A DNA stretch of 64,000 bases, from positions 1 through 64,000 of the forward strand of contig NW_004086499.1 of the NCBI RefSeq assembly GCF_000220395.1, read 5' to 3'. How positions within the stretch are numbered: position 1 is the stretch's first letter; every line of letters begins with the position of its first letter. Shown here in pieces: positions 38,363 to 51,060 of this stretch. A model generated the notes under the pieces. It was not told where the DNA came from. It saw only the letters and a list, made by a program, of their open reading frames with translations, and made no database searches. This stretch comes from Ichthyophthirius multifiliis (Eukaryota > Ciliophora > Oligohymenophorea > Hymenostomatida). The position numbers and the translations under genes are program-made.

Positions 38363-39517
38363 TATTTTATAGTTTTTTTTTTTTTTTTCATATATATATT
38401 CATAAAAATAAACTTTTCTTTTTATATATTATATATTTTTATTTTTTTATCTGGTATAAGTTTTTAATATACAATATTTAAAAAAATAAATTATAAACTT
38501 ATAATATATATAATGTTATTTTAAATTTATATAAATTTACATTTAGATTTTTTCCATAAAATCCTGAAGTTTAAGGATTATACTCTCCAGGACCAATAGT
38601 TTGACCAAAACTTCCTATTTAGAATCTACTTGCTGTATATCCTCCAAAATTTTAAAATTTTTCAGCTTTTCCTTAAAGTTTTATTGAAGTTGTAATATTT
38701 TCATTATGGTAATGTCCAGGTCCAGGAGTAGTTTCCTATATACATATATTAAATTTATATTTTTATATATATATACATCAATAAATTCTATTTCTTCATC
38801 CTTATTTTATTCAAAAAATTTATTTTTTAAATTTAAGTGACTTTATTAACTTTTAACTTTTCTTTATTGTGAGAATTTATTTGCTACTTTTTAAAGTCCA
38901 ATTGAACATCTTAAAGTCTTTGAAGCAAATCCAGGGCTTTATTTCATTTTATATAAAGGCATTTAAGATCCTTGTAAATCATAAGTACCTGGACCTACAT
39001 TATCTTTTTATTTTTTATTATTATTTAATCTTGCAGCTTAATACTTGTGCCAAGCTGAACCTTTATTTTTATTTATTTCTATTGTATCCTTTAAATTATA
39101 ATGTCCTGGTCCAATCTATTATTTTTTTTTTTATATATTTTTTGTTTTGTTTTTTTTTTTTAAAAAAAAAATTACAGAATCGCTCTTTGTTCCTGTAAAT
39201 TATTAAGAAGGCATTTTATTTAGAGCCAATTCATTATCTAAATATATATTTTAGAATTTATATATATAATATATTTAATACTTTCATTTTCAGTATAACC
39301 AAAAGCATGGTATTTCGAAGGAATAGAAGGAGTACTTTAATAATGATTTAATTTCATTAAATGATCTACCATATTTTATTTATTATAAGGAAGATTATTA
39401 TTCTATTTTATTTAAGAAGAGGTATTTTTATAAAAAGTACTTTATTATTCATATTAACCTGGTCCTGGATTCTCCATTTATTTTATGTTTTATTAAAATC
39501 TGAAAATAAAAAGAATA

Positions 39518-39553
<36 letters not shown>

Positions 39554-39896
39554 CAAAAATTTTATATGTAATTTTTTTTACCTTTATGATGTTGATTTAA
39601 ATATTGATTAAGGTTTGGGAATTTCGACTATTTTAATATCTTCATTTGCTGATGATATGACTATTTTTTCACTTAAATTTTATTTCTAAATTTAATATTG
39701 GCCAGGACCTGGGGTTTGAATTTTTTCTTTCTTTTATTAAGCTCGAAGTTAACTTGAATTGAATGGAACTACTGCTTTTGGTATAGTATATTTTTTATGT
39801 TATATATAACAACCAGGACCTAATAAATCATTTGTGGATGATTTTACATAACTTTAATTTTTTTCTGATAGATAAACAAAGGCCATTTTTTATTAT
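37271..39896 (-). CDS. Sperm-tail PG-rich repeat protein (ODF3/SHIPPO1-like)
   Basis: A multi-exon minus-strand gene with at least ten STPGR motifs: DLLGPGCYIQ, TPGPGQYQ, ENPGPGQ, GPGHYNLK, VGPGTYDL, TTPGPGHYH, TIGPGEYNP, KPGPGTYDARI, QPGPGTYIQVF, KPPVGSYKLDYY and APPPGTYFDE. Each is followed by basic/aromatic sequence such as KAEKFQNFGGYTASRFQIGSFG. STPGR proteins are microtubule inner proteins of ciliary and sperm-tail doublets. The start MAFVYLSEKNQSYVKS and the end NIHFADF then TGA are clear. Roughly seven A+T-rich introns break up the repeats, one containing the AT run at 38312-38359; I did not fix every splice site. Exons tend to carry one or two repeats each. Confidence 0.85.
38312..38359. 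repeat. AT dinucleotide repeat (intronic)
   Basis: Perfect AT run within an intron of the PG-repeat gene. Confidence 0.9.
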
Positions 39897-40557
39897 TTTT
39901 ATTGGTTAACTATTTTTTTGATTTTGTTTTAATGATAATTGTTTTTTTTTTTTTTGATATATATTTATATTTTTTTGTTTTTTTTTATAAAAATATGTTT
40001 AATTAAGTTTTTTTTTTTTTTTTTGAAATAATTGCTTGTTAATAATATTTATTTTTTAATTGAATAAAAAGGTTTTATTTTTTATTAAAAAAAATCATTT
40101 TATTTTAATTATTATATTTAAAAGTACTTTTATAGAATAAGCTTTCAAATTAATAAATATTTGAATTTATTTTTAAAAAATAATTATTTATTTTATATAC
40201 TATAAATATTAAAGAAATTTTATATTTTAAAAATATAAATAAATAATCTTTAATATATATTAAAAATCTAATACTTTATTTATATCTAATAAAAATATAT
40301 ATTTTTTAACATATTATATTGAAAAATAATTTTTTTATTTATTTAAAATCTAAAACTTTATTTATTTATAATTAAAATATATATTATAAAACCTATTATA
40401 ATGAAAATTATATTTCAGTCAAATTTAAATAATTAATGTAATTTTAAAATTAATTTTTTAAAGTTAAATACAAAATTAACTTTCATATAAAAAATATAAA
40501 ATTAAAAAAAAAAAAAAACATAATAATTTTACATATTATAAACGTAAAAAAATAAAA
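39897..40557. other. Divergent intergenic A+T DNA
   Basis: Lies between divergently oriented genes, so it should carry both promoters. A+T-only with poly-T blocks near 39937-39956 and 40009-40024; no recognisable element. Confidence 0.5.
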
Positions 40558-42030
40558 ATGATTGAAAATTCTAAAAAAAGAAAATAAAAAAATGAATAAC
40601 AAGAAGAATAATACCAAGAAAATTCTAAAACAATGCTAAAATAAACTTCTAAAAAAGAAGTACAAAAAAAATTAAAGTAAACCAAAAATTAAGAAAAATA
40701 ATAACATATAGAAGAAGAAGAAGAAACTAAAATTTAAAGAGAAAAGAAAATTCAAGAAGACGATAGTGATATTGAAAATATAGAATATGAAGATGAATAT
40801 GCAGATGAAATAGGTAAATATATATAATGAAAAATAATAAATATATATATAAATATGTATATATATATATATAAATATAAATATATATATAAATATATAA
40901 ATATATATTATATATATATATATTTATTATATAATAATATATTTATATTTTTTTATATATACAAAGATGATGAATATATTGATAAGAATAAATATGATAA
41001 ATTTATGAAAAATAATAACAAAACATAATGTAATCAAGATGAAGAATGGGAAGACGACTAAGATGATGATGCTGACGAAGTATATGAAGATGATGAATTA
41101 TAAAAAGAATTTAATGTTAATGAAAAAAGCATAAAAAAACAATAACCCATAAAAGCTAATCCATTTTTAGGTACTAGTAAATAATTAAAAACTGACGAAA
41201 TATTAGATTATGATAATAAAGCATATGAAATGCTGCATCGAGCAACAACTGAATGGTATAATTATATAAAAATAAACAATATTATCAATATTTATATATA
41301 ATAGGCCTTGTTTATCATGTGATTTTGTAATGAATTAAGCCTATAATATATAAACTCCATACTATTAATAAATGAATAAATATCCATATGATATATGCGT
41401 AGTAGCTGGTACTTAATCTTAAGATAGTAACAACTTCATATATCTCATGAGATGGTGTAAATTACATAAAACTAAATACGATGATGACTCCGACTATATG
41501 GATTCCGATGAGGAAGATATAGCAAATGACGAAGAACCAGAATTCGCATGTTAAAGTATATAAGTAAAATATGGTATAAATAGAATAAGATCTATGTAAA
41601 ATACACCTTTAGTAGCCTATTAGAGTGAAAATGGAAACGTTAATATAATTGATTTAAGCTAAAAATATTAAATATTAGAATAATGGGACAAAAAACCACA
41701 AAACAAACCGAAAAATAACCCTAAAGAAAAACTGAATATAATAACCTTTAAAAATTAAACAGAAGGATTTGCATTAGATTGGTCTTTAGTAAAACCAGGA
41801 AGATTAGCCAGTGGTAGTTGTGATGGAAAAATATATATATATAACACAGCTAATACATAATTCTCTGATTTTAAAAGGGATTCGTAACCATATATATATC
41901 ATTAAGGTTCCGTAGAAGATATTTAATGGTCTCCTGTTGAAGATTACTCATTTGCGTCATGTATATATATGAATATAAAAAATAAATAAATTATATATAT
42001 ATATTTTGTATTATTATTTATTATATAAAG

Positions 42031-42089
<59 letters not shown>

Positions 42090-42732
42090 TTATCTATTTA
42101 TTTATAATTTATATATTTTAGGTTCTGTAGATGGAACAGTAAGAGTATGTGATATTCGATAATAGAATAGAAAACAAGCTTAAATATTAATAAAAGCTCA
42201 TGATTGTGATGTAAATGTAATATCTTGGAATATTAAAAATCCTTATCTTTTAGCTTCTGGAGCTGATGATGGATGTTTTAAGGTATGGGATTTGAGATAT
42301 CCAGACAATAGTTTTACTGAAATAGCATATCATTAGGAACCTATTACATCTATTTAATGGTAACCTAATGAAGAAAGTGTCCTTTCGGTTACTTCGGCTG
42401 ATAATAGACTTTCTATATGGGATTTTGCTGTTGAAAATGATGAGAATATGGAAAATTTTGAGGAACAGATTCCAGATTAATTGATGTTTTTGCATTAGGG
42501 GTAGTAGGATATGAAAGAATTGAGGTATCATCCTAAGTATTTTGAAATGATTATCAGTACATCTTTGGATGGATTTCATATTTTTAAACCAGCGTTAGAT
42601 GATGAAGAAGAGGCTAATAAAGAAAAGGAAGAGGAAGAATAAGAAATAGAAGAAAAATAAAAGGATAAAATTAAAGTTATTAAAGAATCTGAATTAAATG
42701 AATATTTGGCAAGAATGTCTTTAAATAATTGA
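40558..42732 (+). CDS. GRWD1: Glutamate-rich WD-repeat protein GRWD1/Rrb1
   Basis: A 603-residue WD40 protein after removing introns 40814-40966, 41256-41304 and 41961-42121 (whole codons). The N-terminal 170 residues are acidic and basic low complexity ([34 protein letters not shown]). The GRWD N-motif follows: [32 protein letters not shown] blades include [88 protein letters not shown] and [14 protein letters not shown]. The end is acidic with [15 protein letters not shown]1/Rrb1 chaperones ribosomal protein L3 into pre-60S particles in the nucleolus. Identification is strong. The third intron contains an AT microsatellite (42046-42086). Confidence 0.92.
42046..42086. repeat. AT dinucleotide repeat (intronic, GRWD1)
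   Basis: AT run in the third intron of the GRWD1 gene. Confidence 0.9.
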
Positions 42733-43105
42733 ATTTTTTAATTTTTTTTTTTTTTATTATTAATAAAAAAAATATATATTTGCTTGTTTTTTAATTTATA
42801 TTTTTTTTGTTTTTGTTTTAAGTTTGCGTTTTTTTTTTATTTTATTTTTTAATATTTTTTTTTTTATTTTATATATAAGGAAGATATAGAAAAAATATAT
42901 ATTAATTATCTTATTTTTTCACACATGTTATATTTTATGATTTATTTAAAAATACGAAAAAAAACAAAATTTATAAATGAAAAATATTATATTATATAAA
43001 TATATATATAATACAAAGATATTTTTTAAAAAATATAAAAAGTAATAATATATATATATAAATAACTTTATAAAATAAAAGACAAAAATTAAAAAAAAAA
43101 AAAAA
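42733..43105. other. Intergenic A+T DNA
   Basis: A+T-only, with a T-rich block right after the GRWD1 stop and an A-run before the delta-COP ATG. Nothing else seen. Confidence 0.5.
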
Positions 43106-44813
43106 ATGGTAATAATAAGTGCAGTAATATGCGATAAACAAGGAAGTATTTTAGTAGCTCGTCAATATTAAAACATAAGCAAGCATTAATTAGAGGAAAA
43201 TATTCGTAATTTTCCAAAATTAATCCAACAAGACTAATAGCATACATTTGTCGAAACTGAATACATGAGATATGTATATTTACCTCTTGATACTATGTAT
43301 TTAGTATTATTAACTAAAAAAAACTCAAATATAATCGAAAACTAAGAAACAATACGTTTATTACATAAAATATTATAAGATTTATGCCCTTAAGGAGTTT
43401 CTGAAGCAAATATATTAAAACGGGATTTTGATATTTTATTATGTTTTGATGATGTTATTTCATATGGACTTAGAGAATCAGTTACATTAGCCTAAGTAAA
43501 TAAAATATATATATATATATATATAATTATTTATATAAATATATATATATATATATTATTTATATATATATATATTTTTTTTTTTTTTTATTTTTTTATT
43601 TTTTTATTTATATTATTTTAAAAATAAATAGGTATAAACATCTTTAGATATGGAAAGTTCTGAAGAAAAACTACATAATATGTTAATGAAATAAAGAATA
43701 GCTGAATAAAAAGAACAAGCTAAAAAATATTAATAAGAACTAAAAAAAAAACAACAAGATAAAAACTTTACTTCATCTTCTGCTTCTAATCCTTATGGAA
43801 GTGTCAGTAGTACTAATTAATCGAATATTAGGTTTCCTTCCAAATCTATAGAAGAGGTTTTAAAACCTGATCTTTCTTCAGATAAAATAGATAATACATA
43901 ACCTGCTCGTCCATCTTAAAAACCAACTACAAATGCACCCAAAAAAGGTATGGCTTTGGGTAAAAAATAGCCTAAAAATGAACAATAGGATAAAACATAA
44001 CCAAAATAATAATAAGAATTGATATAATAAATCCAAGAAGAGTCTAATTAATAACAAGAAATTAAACTTAACCCATTAAAAGCCCCTATAGACATCGAAA
44101 TTGTTGAAAAATTATCATGTTAAATGACTAGAGAAGGCACTTTAAACTCCTTAGAAATAAACGGTGAAGTATTTTTAAGTTTCTATGACCCAAGTAAAAG
44201 TAAAGTTGTGATACAATTTGAATATGATTAAAATGTGAAATTAAATTTAATGAAACCTCATATTAATTTAAACAAATAATTATGGCAAGATAAAAAATAA
44301 ATTGTTTTGAAAAATTCAGATTAATCTTTCCCTTTGAATTCTAGAATTCCATCAGTTAAATATAGATATGTGTCTAATTCTTAAAATGAAATTCCATTTA
44401 ATATTACTTGCTGGTTTAGTGAAGGAGGTTCAATAGCTTTAGAAACTGAATTTAATTAAGACTCTTAATTTATTAATTTAAAAAATATTGAAGTCTGTTT
44501 TAATTATCCATCAGGAGAATAACCTAGTGTTACATAGAGTGAAAATGCTGATTATTAAATAGAAAATAAAAGTAATCTTTTTAAATATATTATTCCTGTA
44601 ATTAATTCTGATGTTCCTTCTTCTAATATCTAAATTTAATTCTCAGCGAATGTGTAAGAAGATGAATTATTCCCATTTAATGTATACTTTTAATTAAGTG
44701 GAACTTATTTAAATATTAAACCATTAGCAATTGCAAACTTAGACGATAATAAAAATCTTGTAAAATTTGATATTGATAGTAAAATTATTACAGATAAATA
44801 TATTATAAATTGA
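43106..44813 (+). CDS. ARCN1: Coatomer subunit delta (archain)
   Basis: Delta subunit of the COPI coat that drives retrograde Golgi-to-ER vesicles; cytosol and Golgi membrane. 523 residues after one intron (43496-43631). The N-terminal longin domain reads MVIISAVICDKQGSILVARQ, TEYMRYVYLPLDTMYLVLLT, SEANILKRDFDILLCFDDVI and LRESVTLAQVQTSLDMESSE. A Gln/Lys-rich linker (SIEEVLKPDLSS) follows, then the mu-homology domain with EKLSCQMTREGTLNSLEING, INLNKQLW, YRYVSNSQNEIPFNITCWFS and FPFNVYFQLSGTYLNIKP. Length and order match the family (about 510 residues). The final residues are more divergent. High confidence. Confidence 0.93.
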
Positions 44814-45011
44814 ATTTATTATTTAAAAAAAAATTATTTTAGTATTTTTATTATAATTATTATATATAAGTTTTTTTATATATTAATTTTTAAAATTATT
44901 ATTTATAAAAAAATCAAGATAAGTAAAAAATAAAAGAATAAAAAAATAAATATATTTAAATATAATATATTATTTTTATATAAAAAATTGTTTTAAATAT
45001 ATATCTATATA

Positions 45012-45457
45012 TCAAATATCATTTTCTAGTATAGTTAATTAATTATATATTTATTAATATTTACATTTCCACATATTTCTTTCTTTTTCTAATTCTTATA
45101 ATACTTATTATAGTTTATTTATTTATTACAAAATATTTATTTACAAATCATTATTATATTTTAAATTATTATTTAAATAATTTTTTTATATAATTAAATT
45201 TCTACCTAAACCTAAATTATTTTTATAATAACTGCTTGGAAAATCAAATTTTTTAATCATTAAGCTTTTACTTTATTATAATTTAGAACTTTCTAAGGAA
45301 GCATTATTTATAAATTTTTAAAATGAACAGTTGCTTCTTTTCTATTAACTAAAATTAATATTTCGAAAGTTTGATAATTAATAAGTATTGATAGTTTTTT
45401 TTTCTTCTAATTCATCTTGGATTATATATTAATCTAAATATTACTAATCATTTAAAA

Positions 45458-45505
<48 letters not shown>

Positions 45506-46346
45506 GTTATTATTGTTATTATTATATTTTTTCTTAAATAATATTTTAAACATTAGTTTCTTCAATATTTTTTAAAATTTTATTTATTAACTACTCTATA
45601 CTAATAAGTTCATTTTTTATAATATTATCATTTATATTTTTTTTTATATTTATTATTGTTTTCAAATATTAATAACATTTATCTTTTATTTAACTTATCA
45701 TTTTTTTGTCTTAATTTTTTTATGAAAAATAAAAAAGTATTTTATCGTAAAATTATTTACATTCAATAATTTCCATTTATAATTTTTGCTATTAATTATA
45801 GTTTAAATATAAATTAAAAAAATCCTCATTATTGAAATAATTTTATTATTTAGGAAAAGATATTCCCTATTTGTATAAAGAAATATAACTTTTTTCAAAA
45901 TCACTTCCTGGAAAAAACTAAGACCAAACAAAAATACACTCTAAAATTAATTGAAAATAAATATTTTATATATTTGCTAATTATTACAAAGGCTATTCTG
46001 GAAAATAAAACTACCATTGATTGTCAAATAAGTTTTTTTTATCCAATTAACAAATTTATGTCAATATAGGGATTATTTGTTTTTCTATGTTTTAATAATA
46101 TAGTGTATTTTAAGATTATTATTCTAATGTTTGTTCTAAAAAACGAATCGAATTTAATTAAGTTAATGGCTTTTCGAAATTATTTTTTAAATTATTTTAA
46201 ATTATTTCTATTATTAAATTTATAATAGGAATATTATTTTCTTGTATTTATTATTTATATTTTTTTATATTTATTTGAAATAGTTCTGAATTTTAAAGAG
46301 TTTATATTATTATATTTTATTATAATAAATAGTCGTTTGAGTTCAT
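45012..46346 (-). CDS. VHS/ENTH-like adaptor protein with poly-Gln
   Basis: A single-exon minus-strand gene of 444 residues. The N-terminal half is helical and shows the VHS/ENTH-like signature: LEQTLEQQSQNTLYYQNIEK, IYFQLILECIFVWSQFFPG, SYISLYKQGISFPKQ (family pattern LLDECIxxWAxxF...YxxLxxxGxxFP). The middle forms long helices (IKDKCYQYLKTIINIKKNI) that could be a GAT-like bundle. A run of TAA codons at 45459-45505, reading poly-Gln, separates it from a C-terminal coiled coil (QQINKLQQVLQELEKERNMW). This suggests an adaptor for ubiquitinated cargo or clathrin, but the domain call rests on one signature and remains tentative. Start and stop are in one frame with no intron. Confidence 0.55.
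45459..45505. repeat. TTA/TAA repeat (poly-Gln)
   Basis: Same trinucleotide as the poly-Asn tracts in other genes, but here the minus-strand frame is TAA, so in this code it makes poly-glutamine. Confidence 0.85.
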
Positions 46347-46573
46347 TTTTATTATAAAAATAATTAAATTATAGAAAAATAATAAATTTATAAATATAAG
46401 TATATTTATATATAATTATATTTGTATATATTTATTTAAAATAAGTATTTATTTAATTTAAAAATATATAATCTTAATTAATATATTTAATTACAGAAAT
46501 TTTTATATAAATACTTATATATAATAGGAAATAATAAATTATATCTCTGATCTTTAAAAAAATATAAATCAAA

Positions 46574-46610
<37 letters not shown>

Positions 46611-46658
46611 TAAATTTTACTTTAAAAATATTATAATAAAAAAATATACCAAATAAAA
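46347..46658. other. Divergent intergenic A+T DNA
   Basis: Promoter space for the VHS-like gene and Rpt4. A+T-only, with an AT run at about 46577-46607. Confidence 0.5.
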
Positions 46659-48114
46659 ATGAGCAATACTGATAATCCAGTAGTTTAAGAATATCTTCGT
46701 AAAAAAAGAGATCATGATAAATATGAGACTGAAATAAAGAAAAGTAAAAAAAATATAAAAAAAAGAATCTATAAATAAAATAAAGAAAGACAAGAATTAA
46801 AAGATCTTAATAAAGATTTAGATAGAAGTGAAGATCATTTAAAAGCCATTTAAAGTGTAGGTCAATCAATAGGAGAAGTTTTAAAATAAATTAATGAAGA
46901 AAAATGTAAGTAAAAAAAAATACTAATCGTTATTTAATAAAAAACTAATAGATATAGTAAAATCATCAACTGGACCTAGATATGTTGTTGGAGTTAAATA
47001 AAAAATAAATAGAAATAAACTAACAATAGGTTTTTATTATTAATATTTATAAAAATGTATTAAGCAAACATACAATATATTTATATAGGTGCAAGAGTAT
47101 CATTAGATTAAAATACTTTAACTATAGTGAGAATATTACCAAGAGAAGTAGATCCTATGGTATATCATATGTTAAACGAAGATCCTGGTTCGGTAACGTT
47201 TAATGATGTCGGTGGCTTAGGTGATTAAATAAGATAATTAAGAGAAGTTAAAAATATTAATTTTATTATTTTTTTAAAAAAAAAAAGTGTATTGAATTAC
47301 CGATAACAAATCCTGAATTATTCAAAAGGGTAGGAATTAAACCGCCTAAAGTAAAAAAATAAAAAAATAAATATTTATATTTCTATTTATATTTCTATTT
47401 ATATTTATATTTATATTTATATTTATATTTATATATATATAAATATATATATATCTACATATATATAAATATATATATATATATATATTATTATATAATT
47501 TAGGGTTGTTTAATGTATGGACCTCCTGGAACTGGAAAAACATTAATTGCGAGAGCTTTAGCTAATAATGTAGATGCAAAATTTTTAAAAGTAGTAGCAT
47601 CAAGTATTGTTGACAAATATATAGGAGAATCTGCTAGAGTAATTAGAGAAATGTTTTGTAATTTAATAATTTATATATAGGTTTTATTTATTTCAAATAA
47701 AAGCATATGCAAGAGAAAATGAACCATGTATAATTTTTATGGATGAAATTGATGCTATTGGAGGTAGAAGATTTTCAGAAGGTTCATCTGCTGATAGAGA
47801 AATATAGAGAACTTTGATGGAATTATTGAATTAGATTGATGGTTTTGATGATTTGAGGAGAGTTAAAATAGTTATGGCTACAAATAGACCTGATGTACTC
47901 GATCCTGCATTAATGAGACCTGGTAGATTGGATAGAAAAGTAGAAATTCCATTACCTAATGAAGGCTCAAGACTAGAAATTCTTAAAATTCATGCTAACT
48001 CAATTACTATTAAAGGTGAAGTTGATTATGAATCACTTGCTAAATTAACTGAAGACTTTAATGGAGCTGATTTAAGAAATGTATGTACTGAAGCCGGTAA
48101 ATAATAAATAAGAA

Positions 48115-48174
<60 letters not shown>

Positions 48175-48359
48175 TTTGTTTTTTTTAAATATTTATATTT
48201 TTATATATATAAATATATATATTATTAAATATAATATAAGGTATGTTTGCTATTAGAGTTGATAGAGATCATGTTGTAGAAGAAGACTTTTTCAAAGCAG
48301 CAAGAAAAATAAAAGAAGCTAAAAAACTTGAAAGCAAATTAGATTATACTAAGATTTGA
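46659..48359 (+). CDS. PSMC6: 26S proteasome regulatory ATPase Rpt4 (S10b)
   Basis: AAA ATPase of the 19S base that unfolds ubiquitinated substrates. 403 residues after six introns (46906-46951, 47030-47088, 47247-47287, 47351-47503, 47658-47703, 48097-48240), all restoring the frame. Features: N-terminal coiled coil, OB domain ([27 protein letters not shown]), [29 protein letters not shown], Walker [37 protein letters not shown], Walker [17 protein letters not shown], sensor [39 protein letters not shown] and the end [12 protein letters not shown]. The [11 protein letters not shown] and LESKLDY signatures separate Rpt4 from the other five Rpt subunits. Canonical Rpt4 lacks the C-terminal HbYX motif, and this one also ends without it. 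Confidence 0.96.
48119..48171. repeat. AT dinucleotide repeat (intronic, Rpt4)
   Basis: Perfect AT run of about 52 nt inside the last intron of the Rpt4 gene. Confidence 0.9.
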
Positions 48360-48720
48360 TGATGAATTATATATTATTTTATATTAATTATTTTTTCATC
48401 ATATTTTAAATTTTTAAATTAAATATATATATATATTTTTTTATAAGAAAAAAATTATATATTAATAAAATTATTAGTAAAATAAATAATAATATGTTTA
48501 ATCAAATATTTTTTTATATTGAATTAAATATGTATATATGAATAGATGATTATATAATAAAAATACATATATGTATATAATATAGTTTAAATAAATATAA
48601 ATTCTATTTACTTAATATAAATATATTATAATTTATAAAAAAAAATTAGGTTTAATTAAAATAATTTCTTATTATTACAATATCTAATCTAAATTATTAA
48701 AAAAAAATTAAAATAAATGA

Positions 48721-48773
<53 letters not shown>

Positions 48774-48883
48774 TATACATATTTAATAATCATTTATAAT
48801 CATAGCTGAAAATAAAAAAATGTATATATAAAATATAACTTATATATATTGTCAGTATGTAGAAAAGAAAATTATTAAAATTT
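48360..48883. other. Convergent intergenic A+T DNA with AT run
   Basis: Between the 3' ends of Rpt4 and the PP2C gene. Contains an AT run at about 48724-48769; otherwise A+T-only. Confidence 0.5.
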
Positions 48884-51060
48884 TCAGAAAAAAGTGAATC
48901 CTTCTTTTTTTTTAGAATTATCTATTTTAATAGAAAAAGGGGAATTTTATTCAATTTTTTAAAAGTTTTCATTAATTTTATTATTATTTTCAATATTTAA
49001 AAGATTATTATTTTCTTCCTTTATTTAATTATTATAGTTATTTTAATTTTCTATATTTTATGTTCCTTCTTTAAAATCAAAATAAAACTTTGTTTGATTT
49101 TTTTCTGTTTTTTATATGAAAGGTGATACTCCTTTATTTTATTTTTTTTAAAAAAATAAAATTATATAATCATATTTTTTAAAAATAATATACCTTCTTG
49201 TTTACTATTTATATTTGTATATTTTTTACTTTTTTATAATTTTATTATTTATTTTTACTCTTCTTAATATTTTATTTTTTTATTAGAATCTAGGAAATCC
49301 TAAGAATGTATATTTTCATTAGGTATTTTTATATTAAACCCATTTCTTTTCTTATCAGAATTTAAACTAATACACGGCGATATATTTTCGAAAAAAGTAA
49401 ATGAAGAAATTGATGTATCCAAAACAACCTAAGTCTAATGTTTTATAATTCCAAAATCCTTAAAATAGGATTCATCGCATTATTTAAGAATATTTTATTT
49501 ATAAAAAAAGTTTAAATCAATCACTAAAAGTGTCATATTATCTTTTTTAAATTATATACTTTTCTATTAAGCCTATTCAATTAAAAACTTTGACATATGT
49601 TTTACATTATTTACACATAAACTTTATTAATTATCCCATTCAATTATTAATTTTTATAATTCTTCTTAATTTTAAATAATCTACACATATATATAATATA
49701 TATATATATATAATAATAAAATTTTATTACATCCCAAAAACCATCAGTAGCCATAATACAATATTTATAGTTTTCTTAAATTTAATGTGTAAATATATCA
49801 GGTTCAGACGTAATAAATTCTTTATATTCAGAATCTCCAATAGATCGTGAAATACCTAATTATCCATTTATACGATTTTTTCCTAAAATAATTGCTCCTT
49901 TTTTTTTTAACATCTCCATTTCTTTTTCTTCAGAAGGTTTATGTAATTAATTTAAAAATATTATATTATTGTCATTTGTAACTAATACACAAGTGCTATC
50001 TCCACAATTTATTATATATAAATTTTCTTATTTTACTAAACAACATAAAGCTGTACTTCCTCCCTAATTTAATGACTATTATGTTTACATTTATATTATT
50101 TTCTAATCTATTTCTTTAAAACCTTTATTAAATTTAATATATATTTAATTTATATATATATATATATATATATATTTTACTTTCTTTTATTGCTTATTGT
50201 AAATCTGTATTATATTGTGGGTGTTAATATATATATTTGTGTAAGTTTTGCTTTAAAATATCGGCTATATCTGATGTACTATGTCCATCAAAAACTGCGA
50301 AAAAAGCATCATATTTTAATTATTATTCTATAGGAAATAAAGCTTGAAACTATATGAATTTTTTTTTTCATATAGCTTATATATATAAATTAAAAAAGTA
50401 AATATATAAAATTAATATGAATTTTTTTAAATATATATAATAACGAGATTTAAATTTATAAATTTGTAAAAATATTCTATATATTTAAAAATAACTCATA
50501 TTAATTTTTAAATGGAAAATTAAATAAAATAAAAATAACAATCATTTAATATATATTTTTATTTATGTATATATATTTAATTTTATTAATAAAAAAATGA
50601 AAAATTAAATGTAAAAATTATTTATTTTTATTATATATAATATTATTTCATATTTTATATATTAATTATAAAAATTTACCCTATCTTCTTAATCTTTTCT
50701 TGAACATTTTTTCATACTTACGTCACAATAGTATTTAAATTCATGAAAATTATCATATTAATTATTTTATTTCTCATAATATAATTCCTCTTAATTAAAA
50801 TTAAAATGGCTTTTTAATTTCTTTTAAGAATTGTCACTTTGTGATTCATTTGTCATAAATTCTAAAGCCGACTTTAAATCAAGCTTTAAATCTCTTTTTT
50901 TAGGCTTAGGATCTTTAAATATTGATTTTTAAAAATTATCTAATTCCTTTAATACTTAAATTTATTTTTATTCTTAAATTTATACATTATTAATATCATT
51001 TTCAGGGATTATCTAAATATATGGTATTTATTAAATATTTTTTTCTTATTCTAAATCCAT
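48884..51060 (-). CDS. PP2C-family protein serine/threonine phosphatase
   Basis: A metal-dependent (PPM) phosphatase on the minus strand with several introns. The N-terminal 150 residues are Gln/Lys-rich and include YYEKQNNQYDNFHEFKYC. After a large A+T-rich intron the catalytic core begins: DAFFAVFDGHSTSDIADIL (metal-binding DGH), GGSTALCCLV, LYIINCGDSTCVL, GKNRINGQLGISRSIGDSEY and CIMATDGFWDVI, in normal PP2C order. The last metal-binding block reads KSIQFKKDNMTLLVIDL, matching the family DNxTxxVV. A Lys/Asn-rich tail ends KKKEGFTFF before TGA. The usual DGHGG is DGHST here. Start at 51058-51060 is the first ATG in frame; a basic open stretch upstream (51181-51290) could be an earlier exon. 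Confidence 0.82.

Noticed and set aside
38869-39600. Plus-strand hydrophobic ORFs suggesting membrane proteins
   Set aside because: The minus strand here encodes clear PG-repeat motifs; the hydrophobic frames are their complements.
42250-42579. 109-codon minus-strand ORF
   Set aside because: Antisense to the WD blades of GRWD1.
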